Positions 43,666 through 55,190 of a stretch of DNA of 64,000 bases are shown here, one piece after another. The position numbers and the translations under genes were made by a program. Origin of the DNA: Ostrinia nubilalis (Eukaryota; Arthropoda; Insecta; Lepidoptera; Crambidae); the NCBI RefSeq assembly GCF_963855985.1, contig NC_087104.1, positions 11,966,001 to 12,030,000 of the forward strand. Direction: 5' to 3'. The notes beneath the pieces were generated by a model. The model ran no database searches and had not been told where the DNA came from. It was given only the letters and a program-made list of their open reading frames with translations. Within the stretch, counting starts at the first letter, position 1, and each line of letters opens with the position of its first letter.

Positions 43666-44319
43666 CCTTAAAAAAAATACTGAGAGAAACAATTTATTGA
43701 ATAATCTACTCGTATACAAATATTTGAGACTCATCCCGCAAACCCTTTTGGTTATCTACCTATTTACACCTACTTACCTGTTATATCAAAATTAATTTAA
43801 TATTTAAACTCCAATTACAAAATCGAATAAGGGTTTTGTCCCACATCACAGGTAATCCCTTCCCAAATAGACTTCAACTCGTAAAATGTTAGGTGGAAGC
43901 CACACTTAGTTGGGTATGCTGATGGTATAGGACTGGCAAAAAAAGTAATCAATTGTACTACGAATCCACATTGAGTGGGCATGCTGATGCTACAGGACTA
44001 ACAAAAAAATAACTGTGGTTCTTGCGCTGCGTCTTTTCAGCACTGGCCCATTTATTGTCCCGAAGCAGTTATTGGGGTTAATACTGGGACATGTAAAAGT
44101 GCTCTTTAAAAGACTATTTGCAAAAATAAATGAGTATTATGAGTTTTTAATCCACTATTCAACTGACGTGCTTTTATGTGCTGTCTAAACGCAACCACTT
44201 ATTGTAACTATTGGCGCAACTCTGTCTTAAAACTTGTACAGCAATATTATAATCTTTGAGTCACTTATTACCAGAAAAGTACTTTGTTTTTCAGGATCTG
44301 TGCCTTTAAATTGAATAAT
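43666..44319. other. unassigned with a LINE 3'-end-like patch
   Basis: CTTTTCAGCACTGGCCCATT through GGGACATGTAAAAGTGCTCT (about 44030-44110) resembles the 3' region at 45380-45475. GTTGGGTATGCTGATGGTAT and GAGTGGGCATGCTGATGCTA are two partial repeats at 43910 and 43975. Confidence 0.4.
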
Positions 44320-44585
44320 AATAAATAAATATCCTTGGAGATTTTACACTGCGCTTCTAGTCCCAAACTAAGCAAAGCTTGTACTATGGGTACTAAATAA
44401 CGGATATAAACATACTTAAATACTTTTTTTTTGTAAATACATACTTATTATACATAGAAAACACCCAGTCCAATACAAACAAATATGTTCATGCACACAA
44501 ATGTTTGTACTGTGCGGGAATCGAACCCGCTACCTCCGGAATAGTAGTCCGTTTCGAACTACTACACCAAACGGCCGAATGGTAG
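44320..44585 (-). mobile_element. tRNA-derived SINE, complete
   Basis: The minus strand starts TTCGGCCGTTTGGTGTAGTA and has GGGTTCGATTCCCGCACAG, GGACTGGGTGTTTTCTATGT, the poly-A interruption and the GGATATTTATTTATTATTAT tail. It is one of the two best full copies and serves as reference for the split copy at 13074. Confidence 0.92.
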
Positions 44586-45071
44586 GTATAAACAAAAAAA
44601 TGGTCCATCTTTTTCCAAAGGCTCTATTTAGAATCTAGGACTGTTGAATCTTTGACCTCAGTCAAATATTTCTAAAAAGGATTATGTCTTTATACAAAGT
44701 CACCAAAAATACTATTTATTTTGACATTAACCTACATGACAAGTGTGTTCCGCGCCTTATTTGGAAACTGGGGGGCATAAAATTTGGAATCTGCTTCACC
44801 CCCCATAAAATTCGTATTTCCTACAAATAACTCTGGCCCATAAACTGTATTACAAACCACGTGTTTCTAAATGCTGTCGTAAAAGTCGACCTTTTTAGGG
44901 CGCGTAATGTTTTTTTAATTGCTCGGTACGGGATTAAGTTCGACCTTGATGGCTCTTACAGACGTCACGTCAAGCTGGACACTATCATCTTATACAGGAT
45001 GACTTTGCAAACAGTATTCAGTTTTTATAATAAGCTCTTTAAAATAATTTACCAATACAACTTCATCTCCG

Positions 45072-45256
45072 TTCGTTTCTGCCAAATGACGTCCACTGCT
45101 GGACAAAGGCCTCCCCCAAGGTTTTCCACAATGAACGGTCCTGCGCTGCCCGTATCCAGGTCCTTCCCGCGACCTTTACCAGATCGTCGGTCCACCTAGT
45201 AGGAGGCCTGCCCACGCTACGTCTTCCAGCCCGTGGTCGCCACTCGAGAACTTTTC
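45072..45256 (-). mobile_element. RTE LINE 3' end
   Basis: CGTTCGTTTCTGCCAAATGA begins it. The body matches 28923 closely up to GAGAACTTTTCTG. Confidence 0.9.
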
Positions 45257-45379
45257 TGTAATATATGTCTGTATGTCTGTCTAGGTCAGTTGAGTCTGCA
45301 CATATTTGATGTACCTACTTGAATTTGGTTATTCTTACCGTTAGATAATTCCTGGCAATTAGTGGTGACTGAGTTTGTT

Positions 45380-45535
45380 CCGGCGTTTCTTCTCAGCACT
45401 TGCCATATTATGTTTGTCTCGAAGCGCTGGTAGGGCCCAAAAGATAAGGAGACATGTAAAGTCCATAAGGGCTACCTTTTCTTTTTTTTATATTTACTAT
45501 ATTTTGACGTTCATAAATATTTTTGATTTTGATAT
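45380..45535 (+). mobile_element. LINE 3' untranslated region, family unknown
   Basis: GTTCCGGCGTTTCTTCTCAG, GTAGGGCCCAAAAGATAAGG and GACATGTAAAGTCCATAAGG, then a T-rich end, have the look of a Jockey-type 3' end. A cousin lies at 44030. Confidence 0.5.
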
Positions 45536-46051
45536 GCTGTCGTCTTGTTGGTAGATCTGTAGGGTTCTTTAATCATAACATCAGTGCCAATAACTGTAGG
45601 TATATTACGTTGATTACGAAAAATCAAGTTTTTCAAAACATCGAAGTGAAGTTACAATGCAGTACTGTAAGTCTGTGCTAAAATCAAATTTCCTTACGCA
45701 ATAACTTACACAGTAACTAAAACAGAGAATTCACGTAACACACAACTTTCCCAAAAAGCAAACAATTCGAGAGGGATGCCAATCTTGAGGAAAAACTTGT
45801 TCAAACTCCGAAACTGCTTGTATTATGAATGCATTCGGGAATCTTCCCGCTTTGACATAAGATTCACATTGTCACAGCAAGCTGCTAGTTTGACTCGAGA
45901 GAAAGTTTTAAGAGTCTTGATACTTTGGCTGTAAGTTCTTCAAGGATTCAGTGTCTCTTTTCTTTTTCCTCGTACATTAATTTTAATTAGCTCACTTCAA
46001 TGATGCATGAAGTCTGAGAGTTTGTGAGGTTTATCAAGTGGCCAGGAATAT
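45536..46051. other. unassigned sequence
   Basis: No feature is supported. Confidence 0.5.
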
Positions 46052-46410
46052 CTTGAGTAGGGAAGACCGAGGAGATTGTAAAAGAGGTGAGTTGTTACAA
46101 CGCCTTGGTCTTTCTTTACGAGATCGAATCAGAAATGAGGTGATCCGTAAACGAACTAAAGTCGCTGACATAGCCCGACGGAGCCGTGGCAATGGGCAGG
46201 GCACATAATACGCAGAACTGACGGCCGATGGGGCAGCAAAGTTCTGGAGTGGAAGCCGCGTACCGGAAAACGCAGCGTGAGACGTCCACCCATAAGGTGG
46301 CCCGACGACATCATAAAGGTAGCAGGAAGGCGCTGGACGCTATCAACCAGGCAACATGGAAAGCATTGGGGGAGGCCCGTGTTCAGCAGTGGATGTCCTA
46401 TGGCTGAGCT
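46052..46410 (+). mobile_element. RTE LINE 3' end, ATG-tailed subfamily, 360 bp
   Basis: It reads from the LRDRIRNEVIRKRTKVADIA codons (one break near 46180) to GTGGATGTCCTATGGCTGAG. It lacks the ATG run, having CTGAGCTGAGC instead. Confidence 0.88.
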
Positions 46411-46541
46411 GAGCTTCCCATTAGTTTGTGTGAAATTTTCAACTCGCTGTCAGAGGTATCTTGAATTCTTGGTGTCAGATATGCAATATTGACAGTAAAA
46501 TAGAGTAAAGAAATTAATTTTGTTCTAAAAATTATTGTAAA

Positions 46542-46694
46542 CTAGCTGTACCCGCATCGTGAAAATAGTTTGAATAATCTTTCCCGTTTTTATGGGCTAT
46601 CCAACACAAAAATATTTTTTCAAATCGGACCAGTAAGTAGTTCCTGAGATCAAACAAACAAACAAACTCTTCAGCTTCATAACATTAGTATAGA
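46542..46694 (-). mobile_element. non-autonomous Helitron, second family
   Basis: On the minus strand it starts TCTATACTAATGTTATGAAG and ends GCGGGTACAGCTAG, between A and T. A relative lies at 50191-50411. Confidence 0.8.
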
Positions 46695-47031
46695 TATTCA
46701 TTTTTATTCATACCTACCTTATCCCGATCAGCGAAATATTATAATTTTAAAACAATGAATTCTCTGGGGCCTACTTTGTATCTGAGGTAAGCACCGGTTT
46801 TAATGGCTCTCGGGAAACTCTGTAGATTACTAAATAACATAAAGCAGCTGATAAGTCCGAAGAAAACAATTAAGTTTACGGCCGACTTAAGGCGACAACT
46901 TAAGGCGAAGACTTGGGCGGAAATTCTGCCCACAGTATTTCTTTGTATTATACAGATTTTTGGTGACTAATAACTTAATTTTTTTTAAAGCTTAAAAATA
47001 GTACCTAGATGAAATTACTTATCTAGATAAT

Positions 47032-47275
47032 TCATCATCATCATCATCATAATTTCAGGCATAGGACGTCCACTGTTGAACATAAGCCTCCCCCAATGAT
47101 TTCCACAATGGCCGCGCCGGTTGGTGGCGGCCTGCATTGAGCGCCTTCCCGCTATCTTTATGAGGTCGATCCTATGCTGCGCTTTCCGGTACGTGGCCTC
47201 CACACCAGAACCTTGTTGCCCCATCGGCCGTCAGTTTCTGCGTACTATAGGCCCTTCCCATTGCCACTTCAGCTT
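47032..47275 (-). mobile_element. RTE LINE 3' end, ATG-tailed
   Basis: A six-unit CAT run forms the tail. The body extends 5' to the KLKWQWEG codons (TTCCCATTGCCACTTCAGCT), with a gap after TATGAGGTCG. Confidence 0.9.
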
Positions 47276-47802
47276 ACTAGATATGTAATGAACTACAAAT
47301 TGTTTTAAGTTTATTAATGTCTAAAGCACGTGAAGGTTATTATACTTATTCAGTTGTAATAAGGCCGATTTTACTTCAAAGATGTAGTCTGATATGCTGT
47401 ACCTACTAAATAATATGGCTCACCGTTCTTGTGTTTCTATAGGTTGTATTTTCATTTGACAACGTGAATCAATAACATTAAAAATAACAGCAGGCAATTA
47501 ATTTCAATAAAATACTGTAAATGTAACCGCGTATTCGCAACATTCGCTTTAACGCGAGCCTCAAGACGAGATAAAGGGAAATAATTCAAGCAGTTATGTA
47601 AGAATTGGGCCTAGTTTTTGGCCCAAATTGCTCTTAAGGGTGGACGGGCCTTCCATGGTAGTTACGGCACTGCGCCCCAGATTTATGCCCTACCACAGAC
47701 AGGGGAAAGATTATTTTAAACAATTCGGATCTTGGATTTGACGCAAGAATAAAGAGACAGCGAAGTTAGGACTCTCCTCTGTACTGGCAATGAGAGAGTC
47801 TA
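47276..47802. other. unassigned sequence
   Basis: No feature is supported. Confidence 0.5.
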
Positions 47803-47900
47803 ACGCCCGTTTTCACAAACGATGCTTGCTTGGTTCGTGTGTTATCCTGTGCGTCCACGCGCACTGTGAGACCTCATAGTAATGTTTGTGAATAAAAAGT
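47803..47900 (+). mobile_element. MITE, CCCGTATTCACAAACG family, internal deletion
   Basis: CGCCCGTTTTCACAAACGAT then CTTGCTTGGTTCGTGTG skips the AGCAGCAAATCGAACG core. The end is GTTTGTGAATA. Confidence 0.8.
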
Positions 47901-48760
47901 TTGTCAGTTTTTCCTGTAACTGTCATTGTTTATGTCTAAAAGAGATTATAATCTATTTCTGTTGCTGAAACCAGCATATTTCTCCTAATGAAACTGTCCA
48001 ACAACATCGATATTATCAGTTTTCACAGAAAGTCCGTCTCTAATCCAGCGGTAAGTTAAGAATTTAGGTAGGTACACTACAGTACAAATAAATGGTATAG
48101 ATTTGATATTCATAAATATTGGACAACTTGTTAAAATAAGTTGCTTCAAGTGCTCTGATAAAGCAGAATCGGAACTCTGATGCGTTATGTTTAGATACTT
48201 ATTTGATTGTCCATCACGCTTGAAGTATCCATTTTATTACTTTCAAAACACATTCCAATTTTTATCATCTTATTATCGCTATAAAGCCTAAAGTCGCATA
48301 AAAGTGGTTCCTACACCGCTTTATCTTATAACTCTAACTGTAAGCCGCGACGGGGTCATAAAAAGTGGGGAACTGCCCAAAAAGGCAGTTAAAACCACCC
48401 TCCTCGACAATTGTACCGTTAGGTTAAACATTTAGCACTTGATTTTCTTTAGTCACTTTCTTCTACGACAATGGACCCATGTAGGTGCTTTAATGCGCAT
48501 AGAGTTGAGATGGGGAGTCCCTATTAGTAGTTAGCGATTGCTTTGCTTGATGGCGATTGCCTTGCGACTGATTTAGGACGTACCTATATATTTATTTTTT
48601 TAATGCTTCGTATTCGTACGGTTTGCGCATACATCCAGTGTCACGTATTGTTATTTTACCAATATCTTTGTGTTTATTAATTATTATTAAAGGTATTTTA
48701 TCATAATTATGCAGCTCAATCTCAATGTAAACAAAATAAGGTGACTTGATTGTAAAATCG
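47901..48760. other. intergenic, nothing recognised
   Basis: This is AT-rich unassigned sequence. GGGGAACTGCCCAAAAAGGC at 48368 is a small imperfect hairpin. Confidence 0.5.
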
Positions 48761-48835
48761 TTCGTTTGACGTTTCAGCCAAATGACGTCCACTGCAGTAC
48801 AAAGGGCTCCCAAGGATTGTAAAATAATGAACGCT
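48761..48835 (-). mobile_element. RTE LINE 3' end, short
   Basis: CGTTCGTTTGACGTTTCAGC leads to ACGTCCACTGCAGTACAAAG. A decayed copy. Confidence 0.75.
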
Positions 48836-49328
48836 CAAGTTTGCTACGATATTAAAAGAGATCAAAACTCTTAATCGCAAAGCGAATCTTTAAAGGTATC
48901 CTTGTAATTTTTTCTTCAAATTATTCGACCAGCACACCTGACCCGTGATTCGCATATTTGCTACTATTCCCAAAAGGGAAATGGATTTGCTAGGGGTCTG
49001 TTTAAGCTGGTCTTATTGGCTGGTCATTGACGAATCATCGAGGGTCTCATGTCAAAGGAAACGTGACAGCGGGTTCGATTCCCAATCGCTAACAGCCCGG
49101 TTTGATCCGGCTGACTTATACGTTTACCTTTAAAAGGGATTCAAGGTATTTCAGTTTTTTATGAACAGGAATTCGTAATTAAAAAACCTTTGAAAAGTTG
49201 GAAAGTTTATGCTTCGAAAGTTTTTTTTATGCATAACCAGGCAGGTATTTGACCTGCTATTTTATGTAATGGTAGTTAGAAGAGTAGTGCACAATATCTC
49301 GTATAATGTATCCTACTAATTCTACTAC
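48836..49328. other. unassigned sequence
   Basis: GCGGGTTCGATTCCC at 49069 looks like a pol III B box, but no matching A box or fold is seen. Confidence 0.4.
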
Positions 49329-49698
49329 TCCTACTATAATATTATAAAGGCGAAAGTTTGGATGTCTGGATGTCATGATGTCTGGATGTCTGGATGTCTG
49401 GATGTTTGTTACTCTTTAACGCAAAAACTACTGAACGGATTTTGTTGAAACTTTACAGTATTATTGTTTATAACCCAGATTAACATATAAGCTATAATTT
49501 ATGTGACAAATAAATTTCAATAAATAAATAAAACGTCTAAAAAGCGCCACCTATCGTCATTGGTTAAAATCTACAGCGCTGGACAAGTACTGTTTTTGAC
49601 ATTCGTAAATATTCATGCCGTGAAACGCCATCTATCAACATGATATCTAACGGGGGTAAAACGAGGTCCACGCGTACGAAGTCGCGGGCGGCCGCTAG
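49329..49698 (+). mobile_element. non-autonomous Helitron, intact ends
   Basis: It begins TCCTACTATAATATTATAAA and ends in the hairpin GCGGGCGGCCGC plus CTAG, followed by T. A GGATGTCT unit is repeated about five times near 49370-49405, and GGGGGTAAAACGAGGTCCAC precedes the end. Confidence 0.88.
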
Positions 49699-50190
49699 TT
49701 ATGAATAGTTATCATAATTTGAATTAACGGATATCTTATCTCTATAAACTAACAGTCCTCGCGGACTTCGTACCACAAAAATAGGGCCAAGATGTTCATC
49801 AGGGCTATCGTAGGATTCTAATAGGTATTGAATGATTTCTTCGAATCCGTCCAGTAATTTCGAAGCCTATTCAAAAGAAACATACAAAGTAACAATCAAA
49901 TCTTTCTAATAAATTGCTGAAAACTGCATTAAAAGTTGCGTAGTTAAAGAGATTATTTAAGCGAACAGACAACGGGACTTTGTTTTATGTCATGAAAATT
50001 TATATTAAATGCTAAAAATAATAATATGTAATACGAAGAAATGATTCACGGCTGTTATCAACGCGCTCACAATCAATGCCATTGTTAAACGGTTTTATTG
50101 TTAATTAAAAGTAGGTAATTTAATACAGTTAAGATTTTGTGTTAAAGCTGTTTTAATTTATGTTTTTATTAATTAGAAACTTAAACAATA
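49699..50190. other. unassigned with a Helitron-like remnant
   Basis: Bases 49755-49905 (GTCCTCGCGGACTTCGTACC, TCCGTCCAGTAATTTCGAAG) resemble a decayed Helitron or SINE of the same style. The rest is unassigned. Confidence 0.4.
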
Positions 50191-50411
50191 CTAGCTGTGC
50201 CCGCGACTTCGTACGCGTGAAAATTGTTTGAATAATATTTCCCGATTTTGCAACATTTTTCTTTACTGCTGCGCCTCTATTGGCTGTAGGGTGATGTTAA
50301 ATAGCCTTAAGTCTTCCTTGATAAATGGGCTATCCAACAAAAAAAAAATCAAATCGAACCAATATTTCCTGAAATTAGCGCGTTAAAGCAAACAAAATAA
50401 TCTCGTATAGA
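50191..50411 (-). mobile_element. non-autonomous Helitron, second family, long copy
   Basis: The plus strand starts CTAGCTGTGCCCGCGACTTC and ends ATCTCGTATAGA. It contains TTACTGCTGCGCCTCTATTG and GATAAATGGGCTATCCAAC, which are missing from the 46542 copy except for the latter part. Confidence 0.82.
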
Positions 50412-51290
50412 TAAGCTTTTTGTCCCATGAGTCAAATATGACACATCCATTGTGTTTTGTTTGTGGTCAAAAGCAAAAATCTGCTTCTTCGTAAATTTTA
50501 AACATAAATGAATAAGTGCATGAACTTTGGTCAGACATAAATAGAATTTTGCGGTCTTTATCTGGAGCGAAATGATGACTCTTTATACAGGCTGATGTTT
50601 TTTAATGTAATTTTTAGTAGTGATATTGTGACACCTAGATTTTCACAAACCAATAATGTTTGTGATGTGCGAACGAGTATAATTATCCTTTTTGATGTCT
50701 TCTAATTTTCCTAAATGAGAATAAGTCGCTGTTTGGAATTAGAAAAAAAAAAAAAGAAATCAGGGTCATTTCGCCTGTTTAAAAATAGTAAGAATCAATT
50801 AAACTTCGAAGTTTATCTGTCAAAATCCAGGTTTCCATAGAAGGCATTTGGTTTTATTTAAAATTTCGAAACCGGCATGCAATGGTGCCTGACTTTGTTA
50901 GGGTGCTTATTCGCAGCTCTTATCAAAAATTATCTGGAAGCACTATCAGTCAAGGCAAAAAAACATAGGCTCCTTAGGGGAAATAATGTGCGATTTTCAA
51001 TTTATTCCTAATTTTTTGTCCAAGTAAATTAAATGGATTTCTCATAACAATTATAAAATGTGAGTATATAAATTCCATTATAATATTATTTGCAATTTCC
51101 GTAACTTTATTGAACACCATGTATTATCTACTAGGATAACAATATCCGTTGTGTGTGCCAATGTAAAAATGGCCCATTTATCATTCGCTCTTGCATTTGC
51201 GAGTATTTCACATAATTTTTATGAAAGTATTTTTTATTTATCGATGGGCTGAGCCAGAATAAAACTTTTATTGTTAATACATTAAATTAC
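50412..51290. other. upstream region of the LRR gene
   Basis: No coding sequence is seen. This is where promoter and enhancers of the LRR gene would lie. No clear TATA box is visible at the right distance. Confidence 0.4.
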
Positions 51291-51297
51291 TGTGCAG

Positions 51298-51304
51298 TGT
51301 CAGT
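51298..51304 (+). promoter_or_regulatory. candidate initiator (TCAGT) of the LRR gene
   Basis: TCAGTT at 51300-51305 matches the arthropod initiator TCAGT and would place transcription start near 51302, only about 16 nt before the proposed ATG. That is a very short leader, so the true start could be further upstream. Confidence 0.25.
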
Positions 51305-51317
51305 TATTGGAACAAAA

Positions 51318-51339
51318 ATGTATCGATGGATTTTATGGT
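51318..51339 (+). CDS. proposed exon 1 of the LRR membrane protein
   Basis: AAAAATG opens seven codons (MYRWILW) plus one base, ending at a perfect donor, GTAAGT (51340-51345). The large exon begins after TTTTCAG at 52117 with two bases of a split codon. The phases fit and make Cys from T plus GT. The joined start MYRWILWCSLVAYLWGKVSG is a textbook signal peptide with one basic residue and a hydrophobic core. The intron is 778 nt. The alternative start at 52084 would read through the acceptor. The choice is inferred, not shown by a transcript. Confidence 0.62.
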
Positions 51340-51440
51340 GTAAGTTGTTTTTTTTGTGTGCAGTTTTTAAATACAATGGATAATTGGTTGACCATGTTAG
51401 TGAATTTAGAAAAGTAATAAGATATCATAAATATCAAAAC

Positions 51441-51545
51441 TTCATCAACATCATCATCATCTCACCCATAGGACGTTCAGACGTCCACTGCTGAACATAA
51501 GCCTCCCCCAATGCTCTCCTGCTACCTTTACGATGTCGTCGATCA
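51441..51545 (-). mobile_element. RTE LINE 3' end in the LRR intron
   Basis: CATCATCATCATCTCACCCA to ACCTTTACGATGTCGTCGAT reads as the ATG-tailed subfamily. A six-base duplication (GACGTTCAGACGTCC) is present at the start. Confidence 0.8.
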
Positions 51546-51859
51546 CAACTTATTGGAATTATATTACATTTTATTTTATTGTCATCGTATTTAACGTACT
51601 GAATAAAAATGGTAGGCAATTGCAATTTAGAGTAATAATATTACAACACACGAACATATTTATTGCATTAAAATACTTATCACAGTAATAATATTCATCC
51701 TTGAGTCCTTCATTTTTTCGTTAACAAGTAGGTATAAAAATATTATGTTGTGCTAAAAAAACTTAATTCTTTCATAGCCATAATAATCAGTGGTAGAATC
51801 ACAGGTTTAATGGTTACTTTTTACCAAATATCAAAACAATGCCTCAAATCCTCATTTTT

Positions 51860-51998
51860 AAACTAAAATAGAAAGACACGGATCTTAACGCAACATTTAA
51901 GACTGAGTTACATTATGTACTCACGGCTTGACGTTACGGCTGCAATGCTGCAGACGTACGTGGTCACAAGCAGACTGGCGGACTCTCTATTTTAGTTT
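51860..51998. repeat. inverted repeat in the LRR intron
   Basis: AAACTAAAATAGAA at 51860 faces CTCTATTTTAGTTT at 51985, bounding about 110 bases with GCTGCAATGCTGCAGACG. Possibly a small MITE. Confidence 0.5.
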
Positions 51999-52117
51999 GA
52001 AACGGAACACGAAAGTTTAAAATCTTATATCCTCATTTTTACCATCGATAACCTAAATGTAACGATAATATTGAAGATATTTGATGTCAACTACATCTAT
52101 TTTAATTCAATTTTCAG

Positions 52118-54846
52118 GTTCCCTTGTGGCCTACTTATGGGGCAAGGTTTCCGGAAACTGTGAAACCGACCACCTTCTTGATGACTGCCAATTCACCGTG
52201 ACATGTTATGGGAACGCTGGAACCGTCTACGTACCGAACAATTGTAACGACGATCATAACGTGACGTTTGTCATGCAAAACTCCAACGCAGCGTATATAA
52301 GCTTTGGTTTTTTCAGCAGAACAAATTTTGATCAAAGAGTACGGCACTTCAAGGCTATTGGAAACATTTGGGACCACGTTGCACCAAGCGCATTCAAGTA
52401 TTACAGAGAAACAATAACAATGGACCTCTCACAGAATAATATTTCTGAAATTAAAGAAGAAGCATTCAGAGAACTTGTGAATATGAGACAACTTAATCTG
52501 TCAGACAACTCGATTAAGTATTTGGATGATAAATCATTTGAATTCGCGGCAAACACGAAAAATTCTTTGGAAGTACTAGATCTCTCTAAAAATTTACTTA
52601 CTACAATAAACAAATATGTGTTCTCGAGTTTAACAGAACTAAAAGTATTACTGCTACATGATAATCAGATTGAAACGTTGGAAAGCATGAGTTTCTTTGC
52701 ATTAAGACAACTGATTTATTTGACTCTTTATCACAATAAGATAAGTAGCATCAACACAACACTCGTCACAATGGGAGAGTTGAAACATCTTGACATGTCC
52801 AGAAATTTAATAAGCAGATTATCAGCAATCGACATGTTACATCTAGGATCATTGAGACATTTGAATTTGTCACGAAATACTATTAAAACCATTGAATCAA
52901 ACTGTTTCATTAATGAATTTAATTTAGAAACATTGGATCTCAGTTACAATATAATTCAAACACCCATTGAACAACAAATGTTTAGATATAATCGCAATTT
53001 GACTTATTTGAATTTATATAATAATCACATTTCACGACTAGGGGACTCAATTTTCAATAATACACAACTTAAGTATTTGAATATAGAAAATAATAACATA
53101 ACAGGCGATATCACGTCAAAAACATTCAGTGGGCTCCATAATCTGACAAGTCTGAATATAAGTCGTCAACATATTAAAATATTAAAAAATAACTCTTTTT
53201 CGGATATCGAACGATTAAAGTATTTAGATTTGAGTTGTAATGCTATTGAATTGGTGGAAATTGGCAGTTTTGATAATGCCAGAGCCCTAACCGTATTGAA
53301 TGTTTCGCATAACTTAATACAAGACATGACTTTTGTGAAATCGTTATCCAGTACCATCACTGCTTTGTATATTAACAACAATATGATTGCAATTGTCCCA
53401 AAATACTTGTTCAGTAATTATTCGCAATTGAAAACTTTGGATATTTCTACGAATATGATAACCACAATCGAATCATATGCACTGCCTTTGTACAATATTC
53501 AAACTCTTATTTTAAATAACAACAATCTTAGTGAAACGTTGGTCGGTAGTGTTTTAAGTCCGGCTAGATTGATAAAAAGTTTAGACTTGAGTCACCAAAG
53601 TTTGAAGCGTATAAACGAATCAGCATTTAAAGGTCTACCATTACTTGTAAGTCTCGATTTATGTGACAATAATATAGAATACATAGACGCACACAGCTTT
53701 ATTGATACAGATAATTTGCGTACTTTAAATCTTTCTAAAAATTCACTTTCAAGCCTAGATATTAAAGGTAATCTGAATCGCTTGACGAGCCTTATTCTAA
53801 GCAATAACAAGTTAACATCGATTCCAGACATAAATAAGTTTGCTAGTATCTTCCGGATTTATCATCTTGATATTGCATACAATAATATTTCTGATTTAAT
53901 GTATCCTTCTTTTGAATATATGAGAAACTTAGAGATTCTAAATTTATCACACAATAATATTTTGCATTTCAACAATCAATTTTCTAATACACTATCTAAA
54001 CTGTCTGTACTGAACATTGCATCAAATCGACTAAAAGAAATTAATGCAACCTTTTTAAGTAATTTGACAAGTCTTAATATAAGTTACAACGATATAGCTA
54101 GAATTGATGTTACACAATTTCGAAATCTAAATTTTCTTAAGGTTCTTGATTTAACAGCAAATAAGTTAACAGACATAACACCAGGGACATTTCAATATCT
54201 CACATCTCTCTTAATTTTAAGAATATCCGCAAATAATGTAACTAATTTACGTTTTGGTACATTCAGGGGCTTGAACAATACCTATTTAATTGATATTTCT
54301 ATGAACAATCTGAAATCAATCAACACAGATATTTTCCATGAATGTTATGAACTAAAACAAATTGTTATTGATTACAATAATATTTCAAGTATTGATATAG
54401 AAAGGCTTGTTGAAGTTGCTCCAAAACTAGATAATATTAGTTTAGGGGGTAATCCAATTGCATGCGAAGAAATCGTTAGGAACAAAAAGAACGTGTATTT
54501 AATTTTGAGAAAATTTGAAATAACTTCGATACATAAAGTTTATCATGAAGACAATGTTCACGGGATAAAGTGTGGGGAAATGAACAAAATTGTAGAAAAT
54601 AACAATGTCACAACTGAAGTTGCTGTAGAAATTGTTACTGATGTACCAAAATCTAATGGAGTTTCTTCTTCAGATGTTTTAATAGTTTGGTGTTCAGTGT
54701 TAAGTGTATTGTTGGCAGTAGGCCTGAGTGTTGCATACTGGCGTTATAGAAAATTGTCTAAGTTAAATAGAAGTGACAATGTAATGCAGTTTCAGAATTC
54801 AGACGGTTCCAGAAATTCTGAATGTTACAATGACTTGCTCAGCTAA
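52118..54846 (+). CDS. leucine-rich-repeat type I membrane protein, main exon
   Basis: One exon codes for about 908 residues. After the signal peptide comes a Cys-containing N-terminal cap (NCETDHLLDDCQFTVTCYG). Then come roughly 28-30 leucine-rich repeats of about 24 residues with the LxxLxLxxNxI pattern, for example LNLSDNSIKYLDDKSF and LDLSYNIIQ. A partial C-terminal cap (NPIACEEIV...IKCG), a spacer, one transmembrane segment (DVLIVWCSVLSVLLAVGLSV) and a 34-residue tail follow. There is no Toll TIR domain and no kinase, so it would bind a ligand or partner cell outside and signal, if at all, through the short tail. Many NxS/T sites suggest glycosylation. Chaoptin, connectin-like and other insect LRR adhesion proteins share the plan, but I cannot assign orthology. 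No frameshift is seen, and the gene looks intact. Confidence 0.93.
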
Positions 54847-54994
54847 TTGTATTGTAAGATGGCATGTTTGACTAAACTTTGTTTTATTATCTTCTAAGAT
54901 TACTTTTGAGATGTAATATCTGTGATTGAAAAGTGTGCTACGATTAGTCTTACTTAAGTAGGTATTAATGTAAATTAAATTAGTTAAGAACGTA

Positions 54995-55000
54995 AATAAA
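54995..55000 (+). terminator. polyadenylation signal of the LRR gene
   Basis: AATAAA lies 149 nt after the stop, with T- and GT-rich sequence (TTTATTTTGTTTATTTTGTG) 20-40 nt further on, as expected of a cleavage site. Confidence 0.7.
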
Positions 55001-55046
55001 TATTGTTAAGTGCCCTCAAATTTATTTTGTTTATTTTGTGTTATCG

Positions 55047-55190
55047 TCATCATAATTTTAGCCATAGGATAACAACTGCTGAACATGGGCCTCACCCAAT
55101 GATTTCCATAATGACCGGTTGGTAACGTCCTGCATCCAGCGCCTTCCAGCTACCTTTGTGAAGTCGTCGGTCCACCTTGTGGGTGTAAAG
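55047..55190 (-). mobile_element. RTE LINE 3' end, ATG-tailed
   Basis: TCATCATAATTTTAGCCATA begins it. The body runs to the PTRWTDDFTKVAG codons. Confidence 0.87.

Noticed and set aside
43496..43795. 99-codon frame starting with a repeated RIAANV motif
   Set aside because: The motif comes from a 21-bp tandem repeat, which keeps the frame by its length. The remainder overlaps a SINE-like piece.
47035..47055. CAT repeats as a candidate microsatellite or CRISPR-like array
   Set aside because: They are the tails of ATG-tailed RTE copies. No regularly spaced repeats with unique spacers occur anywhere in the window.
49069..49083. B-box sequence GCGGGTTCGATTCCC
   Set aside because: No A box at the right distance and no cloverleaf could be drawn.
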